Origin: Gammaproteobacteria bacterium
GTDB taxonomy: Bacteria; Pseudomonadota; Gammaproteobacteria; Xanthomonadales; Xanthomonadaceae
Assembly: GCA_030431185.1 (NCBI GenBank)
Contig: JAUIJO010000043.1
Coordinates: 1 to 16,044, forward strand
Direction of reading: 5' to 3'
Length of the DNA stretch: 16,044 bases
Made by a program: the position numbers and the translations under genes. The notes below the pieces were generated by a model. That model was not told where the DNA came from. It did no database searches and saw nothing but the letters and a program-made list of their open reading frames with translations. Positions 1-6,713 of the stretch are shown piece by piece (the stretch's first letter is position 1; each line of letters begins with the position of its first letter).

Positions 1-625
1 CGGTCGCGTCCAGGTAACTGCCGCGCGAATAGGCGGCCACCTCGTCCTGCTGCAGGGCCAGGGTTTCCGCGGCCCGGCGGCTCGCGTCTGCGGGGTCGAC
101 GCTGTCCCCGAACAGGCCCAGCAACAAGGCCATCAGCATCATCAGGGCGACGATCGACAGGTACAGGGCCGCGCCCCAGGCCCAGAGCCCCGCGATGGGC
201 GCGTGGCGGAACAGTGCCAGCAGCAGGAAGGCGGTGAGCGCGTAGGCGACCAGGATGTCCCCCGACCAGACCAGGCAGGCATGCAGCGCGCCGATCAGCA
301 GCAGGCCGAAGGTCCGGCGCAGGTAGAGCCCGGTGAACGGCAGGCCGGCGGCCTGGGCGCGCTCCAGCATGATGGCGAAGCCCATGCCGAACAGCAGCGA
401 GAACAGGGTCCAGAACTTGCTGCTGGCGAACAGGTAAATGGCCGCGTCCAGCCACAGCGCCGGCCCGTGCAGCGCCAGGTCGATGCCCTCCGCGCGACCG
501 ACCAGCGGCGTCGTGAACGAGGCCACGTTCATCAGGAAGATGCCCAGCAGGGCGAGTCCACGCAGCACGTCCATCGACGCGATGCGCGACCCGGTCCCGA
601 TCGGCGCCATCCTTGCCTGCTGCAT
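1..625 (-). CDS. DUF418/YeiB-family membrane protein, 3' end beyond window
   Basis: Open on the minus strand from position 625 to the window edge, giving 208 visible residues with no stop. The N terminus has the family signature: an arginine-initiated stretch RIASMDVLRGLALLGIFLMN at about residues 14-33, where the D-x-x-R-G-x-A-x-x-G-I motif opens the first membrane helix. Four to five hydrophobic helices follow, including FSLLFGMGFAIML and LLLIGALHACLVW segments. YeiB/DUF418 proteins are polytopic inner-membrane proteins related to acyltransferase-3/NAGAT-type transporters; their substrate is generally unknown. I chose the ATG at 625 because GGGAG lies about 11 bases upstream. An in-frame ATG at 646 has no Shine-Dalgarno, and one at 610 would also keep the motif. 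The C-terminal DUF418 domain is expected to lie left of the window. Confidence 0.85.
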   Translation of the reverse strand, partial: MQQARMAPIGTGSRIASMDVLRGLALLGIFLMNVASFTTPLVGRAEGIDLALHGPALWLDAAIYLFASSKFWTLFSLLFGMGFAIMLERAQAAGLPFTGLYLRRTFGLLLIGALHACLVWSGDILVAYALTAFLLLALFRHAPIAGLWAWGAALYLSIVALMMLMALLLGLFGDSVDPADASRRAAETLALQQDEVAAYSRGSYLDAT

Positions 626-674
626 GCTTGCCCCGTCTCCCGCCATGGAAGTGGAGTGTACGGGTCCCCGCACG

Positions 675-701
675 AAAACGGCCCGCTCGATGGCGGGCCG
701 T
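675..701 (-). terminator. Rho-independent terminator of slyD
   Basis: On the minus strand a 9-bp perfect stem (positions 693-701 pairing with 678-686, six-base loop) is followed by TTTT. It starts 25 bases downstream of the slyD stop codon and separates slyD from the DUF418 gene. Confidence 0.8.
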
Positions 702-725
702 CGGGTCTCGTGCCAGCGCCCTGCG

Positions 726-1205
726 TCAGTGCTCGACGCCGCCCTCGCCATGCACGTGGCCGTGCTCGATCTCTTCGGGCTTGGCTTCGCGCACGTCCAC
801 GACCTCGATCGCGAAGCGCAGGTCCTTGCCGGCCATCGGGTGGTTGAGGTCGACGTCGACGACGCTCATGCCGATCTTGATGATCGTCACCGCGCGCGGT
901 CCGAAATTGGTCTGCAGCACGGTCTGGTCGCCGACGGCGATCTTCTGCCCCTTGAAGTACTTCTTCGGGACGCGCTGGGTCAGGCCTTCCTTGAGTTCGC
1001 CGTAGGCGTCGGCCGAGGCCACGTCGACCTCGAACTTGTCGCCGGCCTCGTGGCCTTCCATCGCCTTCTCCAGGCCCGGAATGACGTTGTTGTGGCCGAC
1101 CAGGATCGCCAGCGGATCGCGCCCCTCGGAGCTCTCCAGGACGTCCTGGCCCTGCTCGGAGACGGTGTAGTGGAAACGGACGACGCGGTCTTTCTCGATC
1201 TTCAT
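726..1205 (-). CDS. slyD: SlyD-type FKBP peptidyl-prolyl cis-trans isomerase
   Basis: A 159-residue protein. Residues 1-70 start the FKBP domain, with the ILVGHNNVIPGLEKAMEGHE segment at 34-53. Residues about 72-118 are the insert-in-flap chaperone domain typical of SlyD. The FKBP fold closes with DLNHPMAGKDLRF at 119-131. The last 12 residues form a short His-rich tail (four His), a reduced version of the metal-binding tail of E. coli SlyD. The family catalyses proline isomerisation and chaperones folding in the cytoplasm; several members deliver nickel. I chose the MKIEK start at 1205 by family length; an in-frame ATG at 1220 is possible and neither has a clear Shine-Dalgarno. The gene diverges from the NlpC/P60 lipoprotein and ends at its own terminator. 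Confidence 0.93.
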   Translation of the reverse strand: MKIEKDRVVRFHYTVSEQGQDVLESSEGRDPLAILVGHNNVIPGLEKAMEGHEAGDKFEVDVASADAYGELKEGLTQRVPKKYFKGQKIAVGDQTVLQTNFGPRAVTIIKIGMSVVDVDLNHPMAGKDLRFAIEVVDVREAKPEEIEHGHVHGEGGVEH

Positions 1206-1346
1206 GGGCTGACTCGGCATGGGGCGGTCCGCCGGCATGGCGGTCGGACGGCACAATGGACTGGCGCGGCCATCCGGATGCGGTGCACCGGCGGGCCGAT
1301 GAGGGTGGAACTTGTCCCGGCGGCGCGTACCGGCCAAGCTAGTGCC

Positions 1347-1895
1347 GTGAACAAGACCGTGCATTATCCCGGCAAGCCCGGGTTCGCGCCAGCCGGGTGG
1401 CCCTGCCTCGTGGGCCTGGTCGTGCTTGCCGCGCTGTCGGGCTGCGGCGGGGGCGACAAGGTGCGCCCCGCGCCGCCGACCGGGGCCGACTGGCCGGTGG
1501 TGGCCCCCGAGGACCCCGCCGCGGCCAACGCGGTGCTGATGCGCGCGCTCAGCCTGGTCGGCACGCCGTACCGATATGGCGGCAGCTCGCCGGAGGGCGG
1601 CTTCGACTGCAGCGGACTGGTCAACTACGTCTACGACGACATGCTGGCGCTCAAGCTCCCGCGCACTTCAAGCCAGTTGGCCGAATACCAGGGCCCGAGG
1701 ATCAGCCCGCGCAAGCTGGCGACGGCCGACCTGGTGTTCTTCGGCAGCCGCGGCCGCGTGAGCCATGTCGGCATCTATGTCGGCGAGGGCCGCTTCGTGC
1801 ATGCGCCCAGCAGCGGCGGCACGGTCAGACTGGACCGCCTGGACGGCCCGTACTGGCGGGACCATTACACCGGTGCGCGGCGCGTCCTGAAGTAG
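1347..1895 (+). CDS. NlpC/P60-family lipoprotein (putative peptidoglycan endopeptidase)
   Basis: A 182-residue protein with a hydrophobic leader ending in lipobox LSGC (lipidated Cys33), followed by a Gly-rich and Pro-rich linker and the NlpC/P60 domain at about 58-180. The catalytic triad is visible: Cys88 in FDCSGL, His140 in SHVGIYVG, and His152 in RFVHAP. Members usually cleave stem-peptide bonds (often D-Glu to diaminopimelate) in murein; here the enzyme would sit on a membrane facing the periplasm. The start is uncertain. GTG at 1347 puts the leader at a sensible distance; an in-frame ATG at 1299 gives 198 residues, and neither has a good Shine-Dalgarno. The next gene is a clear paralogue in the same orientation, so this pair looks like an old tandem duplication. 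Confidence 0.88.
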   Translation: MNKTVHYPGKPGFAPAGWPCLVGLVVLAALSGCGGGDKVRPAPPTGADWPVVAPEDPAAANAVLMRALSLVGTPYRYGGSSPEGGFDCSGLVNYVYDDMLALKLPRTSSQLAEYQGPRISPRKLATADLVFFGSRGRVSHVGIYVGEGRFVHAPSSGGTVRLDRLDGPYWRDHYTGARRVLK

Positions 1896-2000
1896 GCACC
1901 TGTCGGGGCGGGGGCGACGCGCCGTCCATGCTTTCCTGAACGGAAAACGCCCGCGCAAGGCAACGGGCCCCTGGCACATGTGACAGGATCTGGGCGCCGG

Positions 2001-2060
2001 ATTTTTGAAGCGCGTCACACTTTTTCTGCATTCGTTACGCCGTTTTTAACTTCATGACGA
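2001..2060 (+). promoter_or_regulatory. AT-richer probable promoter region of second NlpC/P60 gene
   Basis: The 183-base gap between the two NlpC/P60 genes contains the only AT-rich patch nearby, with several T runs. A TTGAAG (2006-2011) could serve as -35, but no good -10 stands at the standard distance. I infer an independent promoter here from composition only; exact elements are not resolved. Confidence 0.3.
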
Positions 2061-2078
2061 CGGTGTGCAGGCATCATC

Positions 2079-2789
2079 GTGCCACTGCAATCTTGTGATA
2101 ACCGCGTGAAACCTGACGAATTTCGACTTGGCCGCCGTGCCGGCCACCTCGCAACCCGCCTCACGCGGTCTTCCTGCCACTTCAGTCTCGCTGCCTGCCT
2201 GGCCCTCGCCGCCTTCGCGCTCCCGGCCTCCGCGCAACAGCTGCCGAGCCCGTCCCTCTCCGGCGACTCCGCCGACATGCCCTCCGCGGTGACCCGCCCG
2301 ATGCTCCCGGAAGCGATGGGCATGTCGGACCGTGCGCTGCTGCTGGCCACCGACCTGAACCGCCTCATGGTGCAGACGGGCGGTGAAGGCGAGATCGACG
2401 ACAAGGACGGGCGCGTCGGCGCAGTCCTGCAGAAGGCCCTCGCCCTGCTCGGCACCCCCTACCGCTGGGGCGGCACCAGCCCCGAGAAGGGCTTCGACTG
2501 CAGCGGCCTGGTCGGCTACGTGTTCCAGAACGCACTGGGCATCGAGCTGCCGCGCATCTCGCGCGAGATGGCGCGCAACGGCGAAGCCGTGAAGGACACG
2601 GCTTCGATGAATGCCGGCGACCTGGTGTTCTTCGGTCGCCGCGGCCGCGTGGACCACGTGGGCATCTACCTGGGCGAAGGCCGCTTCGTGCATGCGCCGC
2701 GCACCGGCCGCACGGTCAGCGTGTCGCGGATGGACAGTGGCTACTGGGCCAACAAGTTCATGGAGGCGCGCCGGGTCGAGGGCATCTGA
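2079..2789 (+). CDS. Secreted NlpC/P60-family peptidoglycan hydrolase
   Basis: A 236-residue protein. A long, basic N terminus leads to a hydrophobic signal segment and a probable signal-peptidase I site after PASA (residue 52). An unstructured-looking linker with a helical patch (80-100) precedes the NlpC/P60 domain at about 113-232. Catalytic residues are Cys141 in FDCSGL, His193 in VDHVGIYLG, and His205 in RFVHAP. The product is probably periplasmic and acts on murein peptides. It shares long near-identical stretches with the upstream lipoprotein (GTPYR-GG-SPE-GFDCSGLV, DLVFFG-RGRV-HVGIY-GEGRFVHAP), so the two are tandem paralogues. The start is GTG at 2079 with a weak AGG upstream; GTG at 2106 in the same frame is an alternative and would shorten the odd N-terminal extension. 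Confidence 0.88.
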   Translation: MPLQSCDNRVKPDEFRLGRRAGHLATRLTRSSCHFSLAACLALAAFALPASAQQLPSPSLSGDSADMPSAVTRPMLPEAMGMSDRALLLATDLNRLMVQTGGEGEIDDKDGRVGAVLQKALALLGTPYRWGGTSPEKGFDCSGLVGYVFQNALGIELPRISREMARNGEAVKDTASMNAGDLVFFGRRGRVDHVGIYLGEGRFVHAPRTGRTVSVSRMDSGYWANKFMEARRVEGI

Positions 2790-2810
2790 GCCCCGCGTCG
2801 CGTTGCCGCA

Positions 2811-2836
2811 AGGGCCGCCCAAGGGGCGGCCTTTTT
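2811..2836 (+). terminator. Rho-independent terminator after NlpC/P60 gene
   Basis: An 8-bp GC stem (2813-2820 with 2824-2831, three-base loop, extendable by weak pairs) is followed directly by TTTTT. It sits 21 bases after the stop codon of the secreted NlpC/P60 gene. Confidence 0.9.
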
Positions 2837-2854
2837 CGTTGGGCGGTTCAATCG

Positions 2855-2905
2855 ATGCCATCCCCGGGAAACGGTGCCCGGCTTTCGCCGGGACGAGGGG
2901 AATGG
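2855..2905. repeat. REP-like dispersed intergenic palindrome
   Basis: An imperfect palindrome lies between convergent genes. Its core is CCCGGC-TTTC-GCCGGG (2877-2892), flanked by a CCCCGGG box on the left and a GAGGGGAATGG segment on the right. Read on the minus strand it encodes the familiar spurious peptide VPAKAG, and on the plus strand PAFAG, a hallmark of a widespread family of extragenic repeats in xanthomonads and other proteobacteria. It may also act as the minus-strand terminator of the thioesterase operon, although no T tract follows. Family assignment is from recognition, not from a search. Confidence 0.55.
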
Positions 2906-2953
2906 CCCCGGGGGGGCGACCGTCCCGCACCGCAGCGCATCGCCGCGCCGCCG

Positions 2954-3466
2954 TCACGCCTCGTGCGCGACGCCGCGATAGCGCTCGACGGTCTGCTCGA
3001 TGCCCTTGCTGAGCTCCATCACCTTCATCGCATACTCGGCCAGGCGCTTGTCGTCGTCGCTGGCGGGCACCCAGGACGGCACCGGCGTGGGCTGGCCCTC
3101 GACACCGTCCAGGGCCACGAACACGATCACGCAATGGGTGCACAGCCGCGGTCGCAATCCGGACTCCGCCTGGTTGACGCCCGGGTCGCGCGCCATGACG
3201 TCCACCGCGAAGTGCATGCTGGTGGTGCCGGTGTGGACGAGCTTGGTGCGCACCGTGACCAGGTCGCTGATCCGGATGGGCGAGACGAAGCGGATCCCGC
3301 CCACCGCGACGGTGACGCTGTAGCGCCCGCTCCAGCCGACCGCGGCGGCGTAACCGGCCTGGTCGATCCATTTCATGACCACCCCGCCGTGCACCTTGCC
3401 GCCGTAGTTGACGTCGGTCGGTTCGGCCAGGAAGCGCAAGGTGAGTTCGCGTTGTTCGCCTGCCAT
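2954..3466 (-). CDS. Hotdog-fold acyl-CoA thioesterase (YciA/BFIT type)
   Basis: A 170-residue protein. Residues 9-40 carry the hotdog thioesterase signature: a strand, then D-V-N-Y-G-G-K-V-H-G-G-V-V-M-K-W-I-D, where N20, G27-G28 and D35 correspond to conserved active-site and helix positions. Further strands follow (VTVAVGGIRFVSPI, VTVRTKLVHTG, HFAVDV, CVIVFVALD), and the C-terminal helix is charged. The family hydrolyses acyl-CoA to free acid and CoA in the cytoplasm. The start at 3466 has an excellent GGAGGAAGG Shine-Dalgarno. The start codon overlaps the stop codon of the upstream FMN reductase by one base (TGATG), so the two are translationally coupled. The acyl substrate cannot be told from sequence. 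Confidence 0.9.
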   Translation of the reverse strand: MAGEQRELTLRFLAEPTDVNYGGKVHGGVVMKWIDQAGYAAAVGWSGRYSVTVAVGGIRFVSPIRISDLVTVRTKLVHTGTTSMHFAVDVMARDPGVNQAESGLRPRLCTHCVIVFVALDGVEGQPTPVPSWVPASDDDKRLAEYAMKVMELSKGIEQTVERYRGVAHEA

Positions 3467-4056
3467 CAATCCTTCCTCCGGACACCCGTTGCCCATCCTG
3501 CCACGGACGCGCCGACCGCATGCACGGCCTCGCGCAGGCGGGCGTCGTCGAGCACCCCGCGTTCGGGGAGGCGTTCGGCCGCCGATCCCACCGCGACCTG
3601 CCGCGGCACCACCAGCAGGCCCAGCTTGGCGAGCGCATCGCGCAGGACCAGGAGCGAGCGCAGGCCGCCCAGTGGGCCCGGCGACGCCGATACGATGCCC
3701 GCCACCTTGCCCGCGAACAGCGTCGTGCCGGACCGCCCGTCCTCCATCGGCCGGGAGATCCAGTCCAGGGTGTTCTTGACCAGCGCCGGGATCGAACCGT
3801 TGTATTCCGGCGTACTGACCAGCAGGCCTTCGTGGGCAGCCATCAGCGCCTGCAGGCGGCGCACGTTCTCCGGCATGCCCGCCGCCTCGATATCCCCGTC
3901 GTATACGGGCAAGGGATAGTCGCGCAGCTCGACCAGGGTCACCGTCGCGCCGGCGGACTCCGCCCCGTCGGCCAGCACGGGGATCAGGCGACGGTTGTAG
4001 GAAGCCTCGCGAAGGCTGCCCGCGAAGGCGAGCAGTCGTGGCGGCGTGTCGGACAT
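3466..4056 (-). CDS. NADPH-dependent FMN reductase family oxidoreductase (ChrR/azoreductase-like)
   Basis: A 196-residue flavodoxin-like protein. The FMN phosphate-binding loop is GSLREASYN at residues 13-21. The family signature TPEYNGSIPALVKNTLDWIS spans 82-101, and the flavin-contacting SASPGPLGG segment is at 123-131. Such enzymes reduce quinones, azo compounds, chromate or free FMN using NAD(P)H and are generally seen as protection against redox stress. The start at 4056 has GGGGAG about seven bases upstream. It is the first gene of a two-gene operon with the downstream thioesterase and diverges from the metallo-beta-lactamase across a 148-base gap. The specific substrate is unknown. Confidence 0.92.
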   Translation of the reverse strand: MSDTPPRLLAFAGSLREASYNRRLIPVLADGAESAGATVTLVELRDYPLPVYDGDIEAAGMPENVRRLQALMAAHEGLLVSTPEYNGSIPALVKNTLDWISRPMEDGRSGTTLFAGKVAGIVSASPGPLGGLRSLLVLRDALAKLGLLVVPRQVAVGSAAERLPERGVLDDARLREAVHAVGASVAGWATGVRRKD

Positions 4057-4204
4057 CGGCGGGCTCCCCTCGTGGACGAGGTGCGAGCATGCGCGTCCGT
4101 CCGTGCAGCCGGCGTATGGACGCGTCGCTGATGGGACGGAGGCTGGATGCAGCGGGGCGAATCATCGACACTGTGCCCCCTCCCGCAAGACGACCTTGAC
4201 CGCG

Positions 4205-5134
4205 ATGCGCCGAATGCCCGCCTCCTCCCCTTCGACGTCCCGACCCCGACTCGCGGGCGTCCTGGCCCCGCTGCTGGCCCTGCCGTCGATGCTGGCCCCG
4301 GCGCACACGGTGTCGGCCGCCGACGCACCGCTCCCGCAGTTGCAGGCCTACGAGGTGCGCGAGGCCTGGCGCCAGCCGATCGCGCCGTTCCAGGTCGCCG
4401 CGCATACGTGGTACATCGGCACGCAGGGGCTGAGCGCCCTGCTGGTCAAGACCGGTGACGGCGCGGTGCTGTTCGACGGCGGGATGCCGCAGGCGGCCGA
4501 CATGCTGCTCGCGCACATGGCATCCCTCGGCGTGGCCCCGGGCGACCTCAAGTACATCCTGCACAGCCATGCCCACGGCGACCACGCCGGCCCGATCGCC
4601 GCGCTCCAGCGCGCCACCGGCGCGACCGTGGTCAGCAATGCCGAATCGGCGGTGCTGCTCGCGCGCGGCGGCAGCGACGACATCCACTTCGGCGACGCGA
4701 TCCTGTTCCCGCCGGTGCACGTGGACCGGCTGGTCATGGACGGCGAGGCGATCGAACTGGGCGGCATGCGTTTCACCGTGCACTTCACGCCCGCGCATAC
4801 GCCCGGATCGATGAGCTGGACCTGGAACGATCAGCGCGAAGGCCGCGACACCGCGATCGCCTATGTCGACAGCATCAGCGCCCCCGGCTACCGCCTGCTC
4901 GGCAACCCGCGCTATCCCCATATCGTCGATGACTACCGCCGTGGCTTCGCCGCGATCCGCGCGCTGCCCTGCGACCTGCTCATCACCCCGCATCCCGATG
5001 CCAGCGGCTGGGCCCCGGCCGACGCCGGAGCGCGCCTGCCCCGGCCGATGACCTGCCGCGCCTATGCCGACGCGGGCGAGCGCGCACTCGACGAGCGGCT
5101 CGCCCAACAGCGGGCCGCGGAGGCGGGCGACTGA
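4205..5134 (+). CDS. Subclass B3 metallo-beta-lactamase, L1-like
   Basis: A 309-residue protein with a signal peptide ending around TVSA (residue 38), then a mature domain beginning ADAPLPQL, close to the start of Stenotrophomonas L1. Zinc ligands match B3 enzymes: His122, His124, Asp126 and His127 in SHAHGDHAG; His198 in AHTPGS; His263 in TPHPDASGW. The L1-type serines in DSISAPGY (Ser223, Ser225) are present, as are the two cysteines (256 and 284) that form the L1 disulfide. From memory, the mature part aligns with L1 almost without gaps. It would hydrolyse beta-lactams, probably including carbapenems, in the periplasm. I chose the ATG at 4205; another in-frame ATG is at 4214, and Shine-Dalgarno support is poor. 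The stop overlaps the Nudix start by one base. There is no ampR-like regulator beside it. Confidence 0.93.
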   Translation: MRRMPASSPSTSRPRLAGVLAPLLALPSMLAPAHTVSAADAPLPQLQAYEVREAWRQPIAPFQVAAHTWYIGTQGLSALLVKTGDGAVLFDGGMPQAADMLLAHMASLGVAPGDLKYILHSHAHGDHAGPIAALQRATGATVVSNAESAVLLARGGSDDIHFGDAILFPPVHVDRLVMDGEAIELGGMRFTVHFTPAHTPGSMSWTWNDQREGRDTAIAYVDSISAPGYRLLGNPRYPHIVDDYRRGFAAIRALPCDLLITPHPDASGWAPADAGARLPRPMTCRAYADAGERALDERLAQQRAAEAGD

Positions 5135-5622
5135 TGCCCTACACGCCGATCGTCGCCACCCTCGGTTACGTCCTCTCGCCCGACCGCGGGCAGGTGCTGA
5201 TGGTCCACCGCAACGCGCGGCCCGAGGACCACCAGCTGGGCAAGTACAACGGACTCGGCGGCAAGCTCGAGGCCGACGAGGACGTGGTCGCGGGCATGCG
5301 CCGCGAGATCCACGAAGAAGCCGGGATCGACTGCACCGAGCTGCGCCTGCGGGGCACGATCAGCTGGCCCGGCTTCGGCAAGCATGGCGAGGACTGGCTC
5401 GGCTTCGTGTTCCTGGTGACGGCGTTCACCGGCACCCCTTTCGAGCGCAACGCCGAGGGCACGCTCGACTGGGTGGCGATCGACCGGCTCGACACGCTGC
5501 CGATGTGGGAAGGCGACCGCAATTTCCTGCCGATGGTGTTCGACGCCGACCCGCGTGCCTTCCACGGGGTGATGCCGTATCGCGATGGCCGGATGCAGTC
5601 CTGGCGCTATTCGCGCATCTGA
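5134..5622 (+). CDS. Nudix hydrolase, MutT/8-oxo-dGTP diphosphatase-like
   Basis: A 162-residue single-domain Nudix protein. The Nudix box is perfect: G43, five residues, E49, seven residues, then R57-E58-I59-x-E61-E62-x-G64-I65. It is preceded by KYNGLGGKLE (37-46), typical of the MutT/MTH1-like group that cleaves oxidised or other non-canonical nucleoside triphosphates to monophosphates with pyrophosphate release. Its ATG overlaps the TGA of the metallo-beta-lactamase gene (TGATG), so translation is likely coupled and no separate promoter is needed. It converges on ybiI with a 39-base gap. A role in nucleotide pool cleaning is inferred from family, not proven for this member. Confidence 0.9.
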   Translation: MPYTPIVATLGYVLSPDRGQVLMVHRNARPEDHQLGKYNGLGGKLEADEDVVAGMRREIHEEAGIDCTELRLRGTISWPGFGKHGEDWLGFVFLVTAFTGTPFERNAEGTLDWVAIDRLDTLPMWEGDRNFLPMVFDADPRAFHGVMPYRDGRMQSWRYSRI

Positions 5623-5623
5623 A

Positions 5624-5659
5624 CCGGCGGGCCCGCGCGGGGCCACCAAGCGCCGCCGG
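5624..5659. terminator. Nested GC hairpin between convergent Nudix and ybiI genes
   Basis: An outer 7-bp stem (5624-5630 with 5653-5659) can enclose an inner 5-bp stem (5630-5634 with 5640-5644); the shared base 5630 means one pair is lost if both form. There is no T tract on either strand. It is the only structure in the short gap between two convergent genes, so a stop or RNA-end role is plausible but unproven. Confidence 0.35.
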
Positions 5660-5661
5660 AC

Positions 5662-5925
5662 TCAACGCAGCTGGCTGTCCTTGCTGCCGCGGCGGTTGAA
5701 CCCGTTCGCGGCCTGCTGGCCGTCCTCGGCTTCCTGGCAGGCGATGCACAAGCGCACGCCGGGCACGGCCTTGCGCCGCGCCTCCGGAATCGGTGCGTCG
5801 CAGTCTTCGCAATGGGTCAACCCGGGACCGCGCGCCATCTGGCTGCGTGCCCGCTTGATCGCGTCCTCGACGGTCGCGTCTATCTGGTCCTGCACCGAAG
5901 TGTCGCTGGTCCAACCGCCGGCCAT
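5662..5925 (-). CDS. ybiI: DksA/TraR-type C4 zinc finger protein
   Basis: An 87-residue protein. A helical N terminus (VQDQIDATVEDAIKRARSQ, 11-29) leads into a C4 zinc finger with Cys39, Cys42, Cys60 and Cys63 (C-x2-C-x17-C-x2-C). The C terminus NRRGSKDSQLR and the finger segment APIPEARRKAVPGVRLC closely match E. coli YbiI, a small relative of DksA. It lacks the long coiled coil that full-length DksA inserts into the RNA polymerase channel; its function is not well established. The start at 5925 has a strong AGGAGGG Shine-Dalgarno. It is probably transcribed from its own promoter in the 84-base gap after the upstream lipoprotein gene. Confidence 0.93.
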   Translation of the reverse strand: MAGGWTSDTSVQDQIDATVEDAIKRARSQMARGPGLTHCEDCDAPIPEARRKAVPGVRLCIACQEAEDGQQAANGFNRRGSKDSQLR

Positions 5926-5976
5926 GACACCCTCCTGTGGAAAATCCGTGGTTCGGACCACCAGATATGCGCCTTT

Positions 5977-6005
5977 CACGCGCCGGCTTCAAGTCGAACC
6001 TGAAC
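5977..6005 (-). promoter_or_regulatory. Possible sigma-70-like promoter of ybiI
   Basis: On the minus strand TTGAAG is followed after a 17-base spacer by CATATC, upstream of the ybiI start. The -35 matches four of six consensus bases and the -10 only three, so support is weak. A small stem-loop (5948-5961, GTGGT/ACCAC) lies in the resulting leader. Confidence 0.3.
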
Positions 6006-6009
6006 GCAC

Positions 6010-6573
6010 TCAGGGGCCGATGCGCACCGTCCCGCGTCCGTCGCGCTGCTCGAAATCGAAGCGGTAGGCCAGGCTGACCTCTTCCGGGACGATCTCGCCG
6101 CCGTTGCAGCCTTCGCCCGCCGCTTCCTTCTGCGCCGCGTCCACGTAGATGCAGCGAAAGGCCGGGTCGAAGCGCCATGTGGCCACGGCCTCGCGCGACG
6201 CTGCGAGGAACGCGACCGGGATGCGGTCGGACGGCGGGCAACCGTCGGCGGCCGGCAGCGGCTCGGCATCGAACACGCGGCCGTCGGCACCGATCGACAA
6301 GCGCAGGCAGACCCGCTGCGGGGGCAGGCGCTGTGCGAGCAACGTCTCGGGATAGACCGGCGGCAGGTTGCCGGCCTCCTCGAGCGGCATCAGGAAATTC
6401 TCGTTCTCGGCGATGACCCATTCGCCGGCCGGCATGGCCCGGGTGATGTCCCGCGCACCGACCCGCCCCGATATCGAGGGATCCGGGCGCGGCGCCGACG
6501 CGCAGGCCGACAGGATGGCCACCGCCAGCATCCACATGCCCCGAAATGCCTTCCCGCTCCTGCGTGTCCTCAT
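6010..6573 (-). CDS. Lipoprotein with TonB C-terminal-like domain
   Basis: A 187-residue protein. It starts with a basic n-region, a short hydrophobic stretch and lipobox LSAC (Cys24); Ala at +2 suggests outer-membrane sorting. Residues about 72-143 resemble a TonB C-terminal domain: PPVYPETLLAQ, then a strand and turn CLRLSIGADGRV, and near its end REAVATWRFDP. Standard TonB proteins are held in the inner membrane by one helix and have a Pro-rich span; here a lipid anchor replaces both, so energy transduction is unlikely. Four cysteines (89, 112, 141, 156) could form periplasmic disulfides. The start at 6573 has GAGGG about nine bases upstream. It diverges from the alkaline phosphatase gene. 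Function is unknown; a binding or scaffolding role is only a guess. Confidence 0.75.
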   Translation of the reverse strand: MRTRRSGKAFRGMWMLAVAILSACASAPRPDPSISGRVGARDITRAMPAGEWVIAENENFLMPLEEAGNLPPVYPETLLAQRLPPQRVCLRLSIGADGRVFDAEPLPAADGCPPSDRIPVAFLAASREAVATWRFDPAFRCIYVDAAQKEAAGEGCNGGEIVPEEVSLAYRFDFEQRDGRGTVRIGP

Positions 6574-6611
6574 GTCCCTGGCGCCCTCCCGCGTCCCGTG
6601 CGCCCAGACTC

Positions 6612-6639
6612 TACATAAAAACGGGCCGCGCCGGTCGAA
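6612..6639 (-). promoter_or_regulatory. Possible promoter of the TonB-C-like lipoprotein
   Basis: On the minus strand TTCGAC (6634-6639) and TATGTA (6612-6617) are separated by 16 bases, with a run of T between them in an otherwise GC-rich divergent region. It would give a leader of roughly 30 bases. The match to sigma-70 consensus is partial. Confidence 0.3.
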
Positions 6640-6713
6640 CCGCCATGCGATGCCAGATACCCGACACATCGGCACGGCATAATCGGCGGTTCTGCCTCAC
6701 CATCCGCCACCGC

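Noticed and set aside
1967..1984. CACATGTG with TGTGA as a possible Clp/CRP site
   Set aside because: The half-site arrangement does not fit TGTGA-N6-TCACA; only one half matches.
2954..5107. A 717-residue minus-strand reading frame covering the thioesterase, FMN reductase and metallo-beta-lactamase
   Set aside because: Only its last 170 residues are a real protein (the thioesterase). The remainder is antisense or out of frame to genes with clear motifs; long open frames are expected at this GC content.
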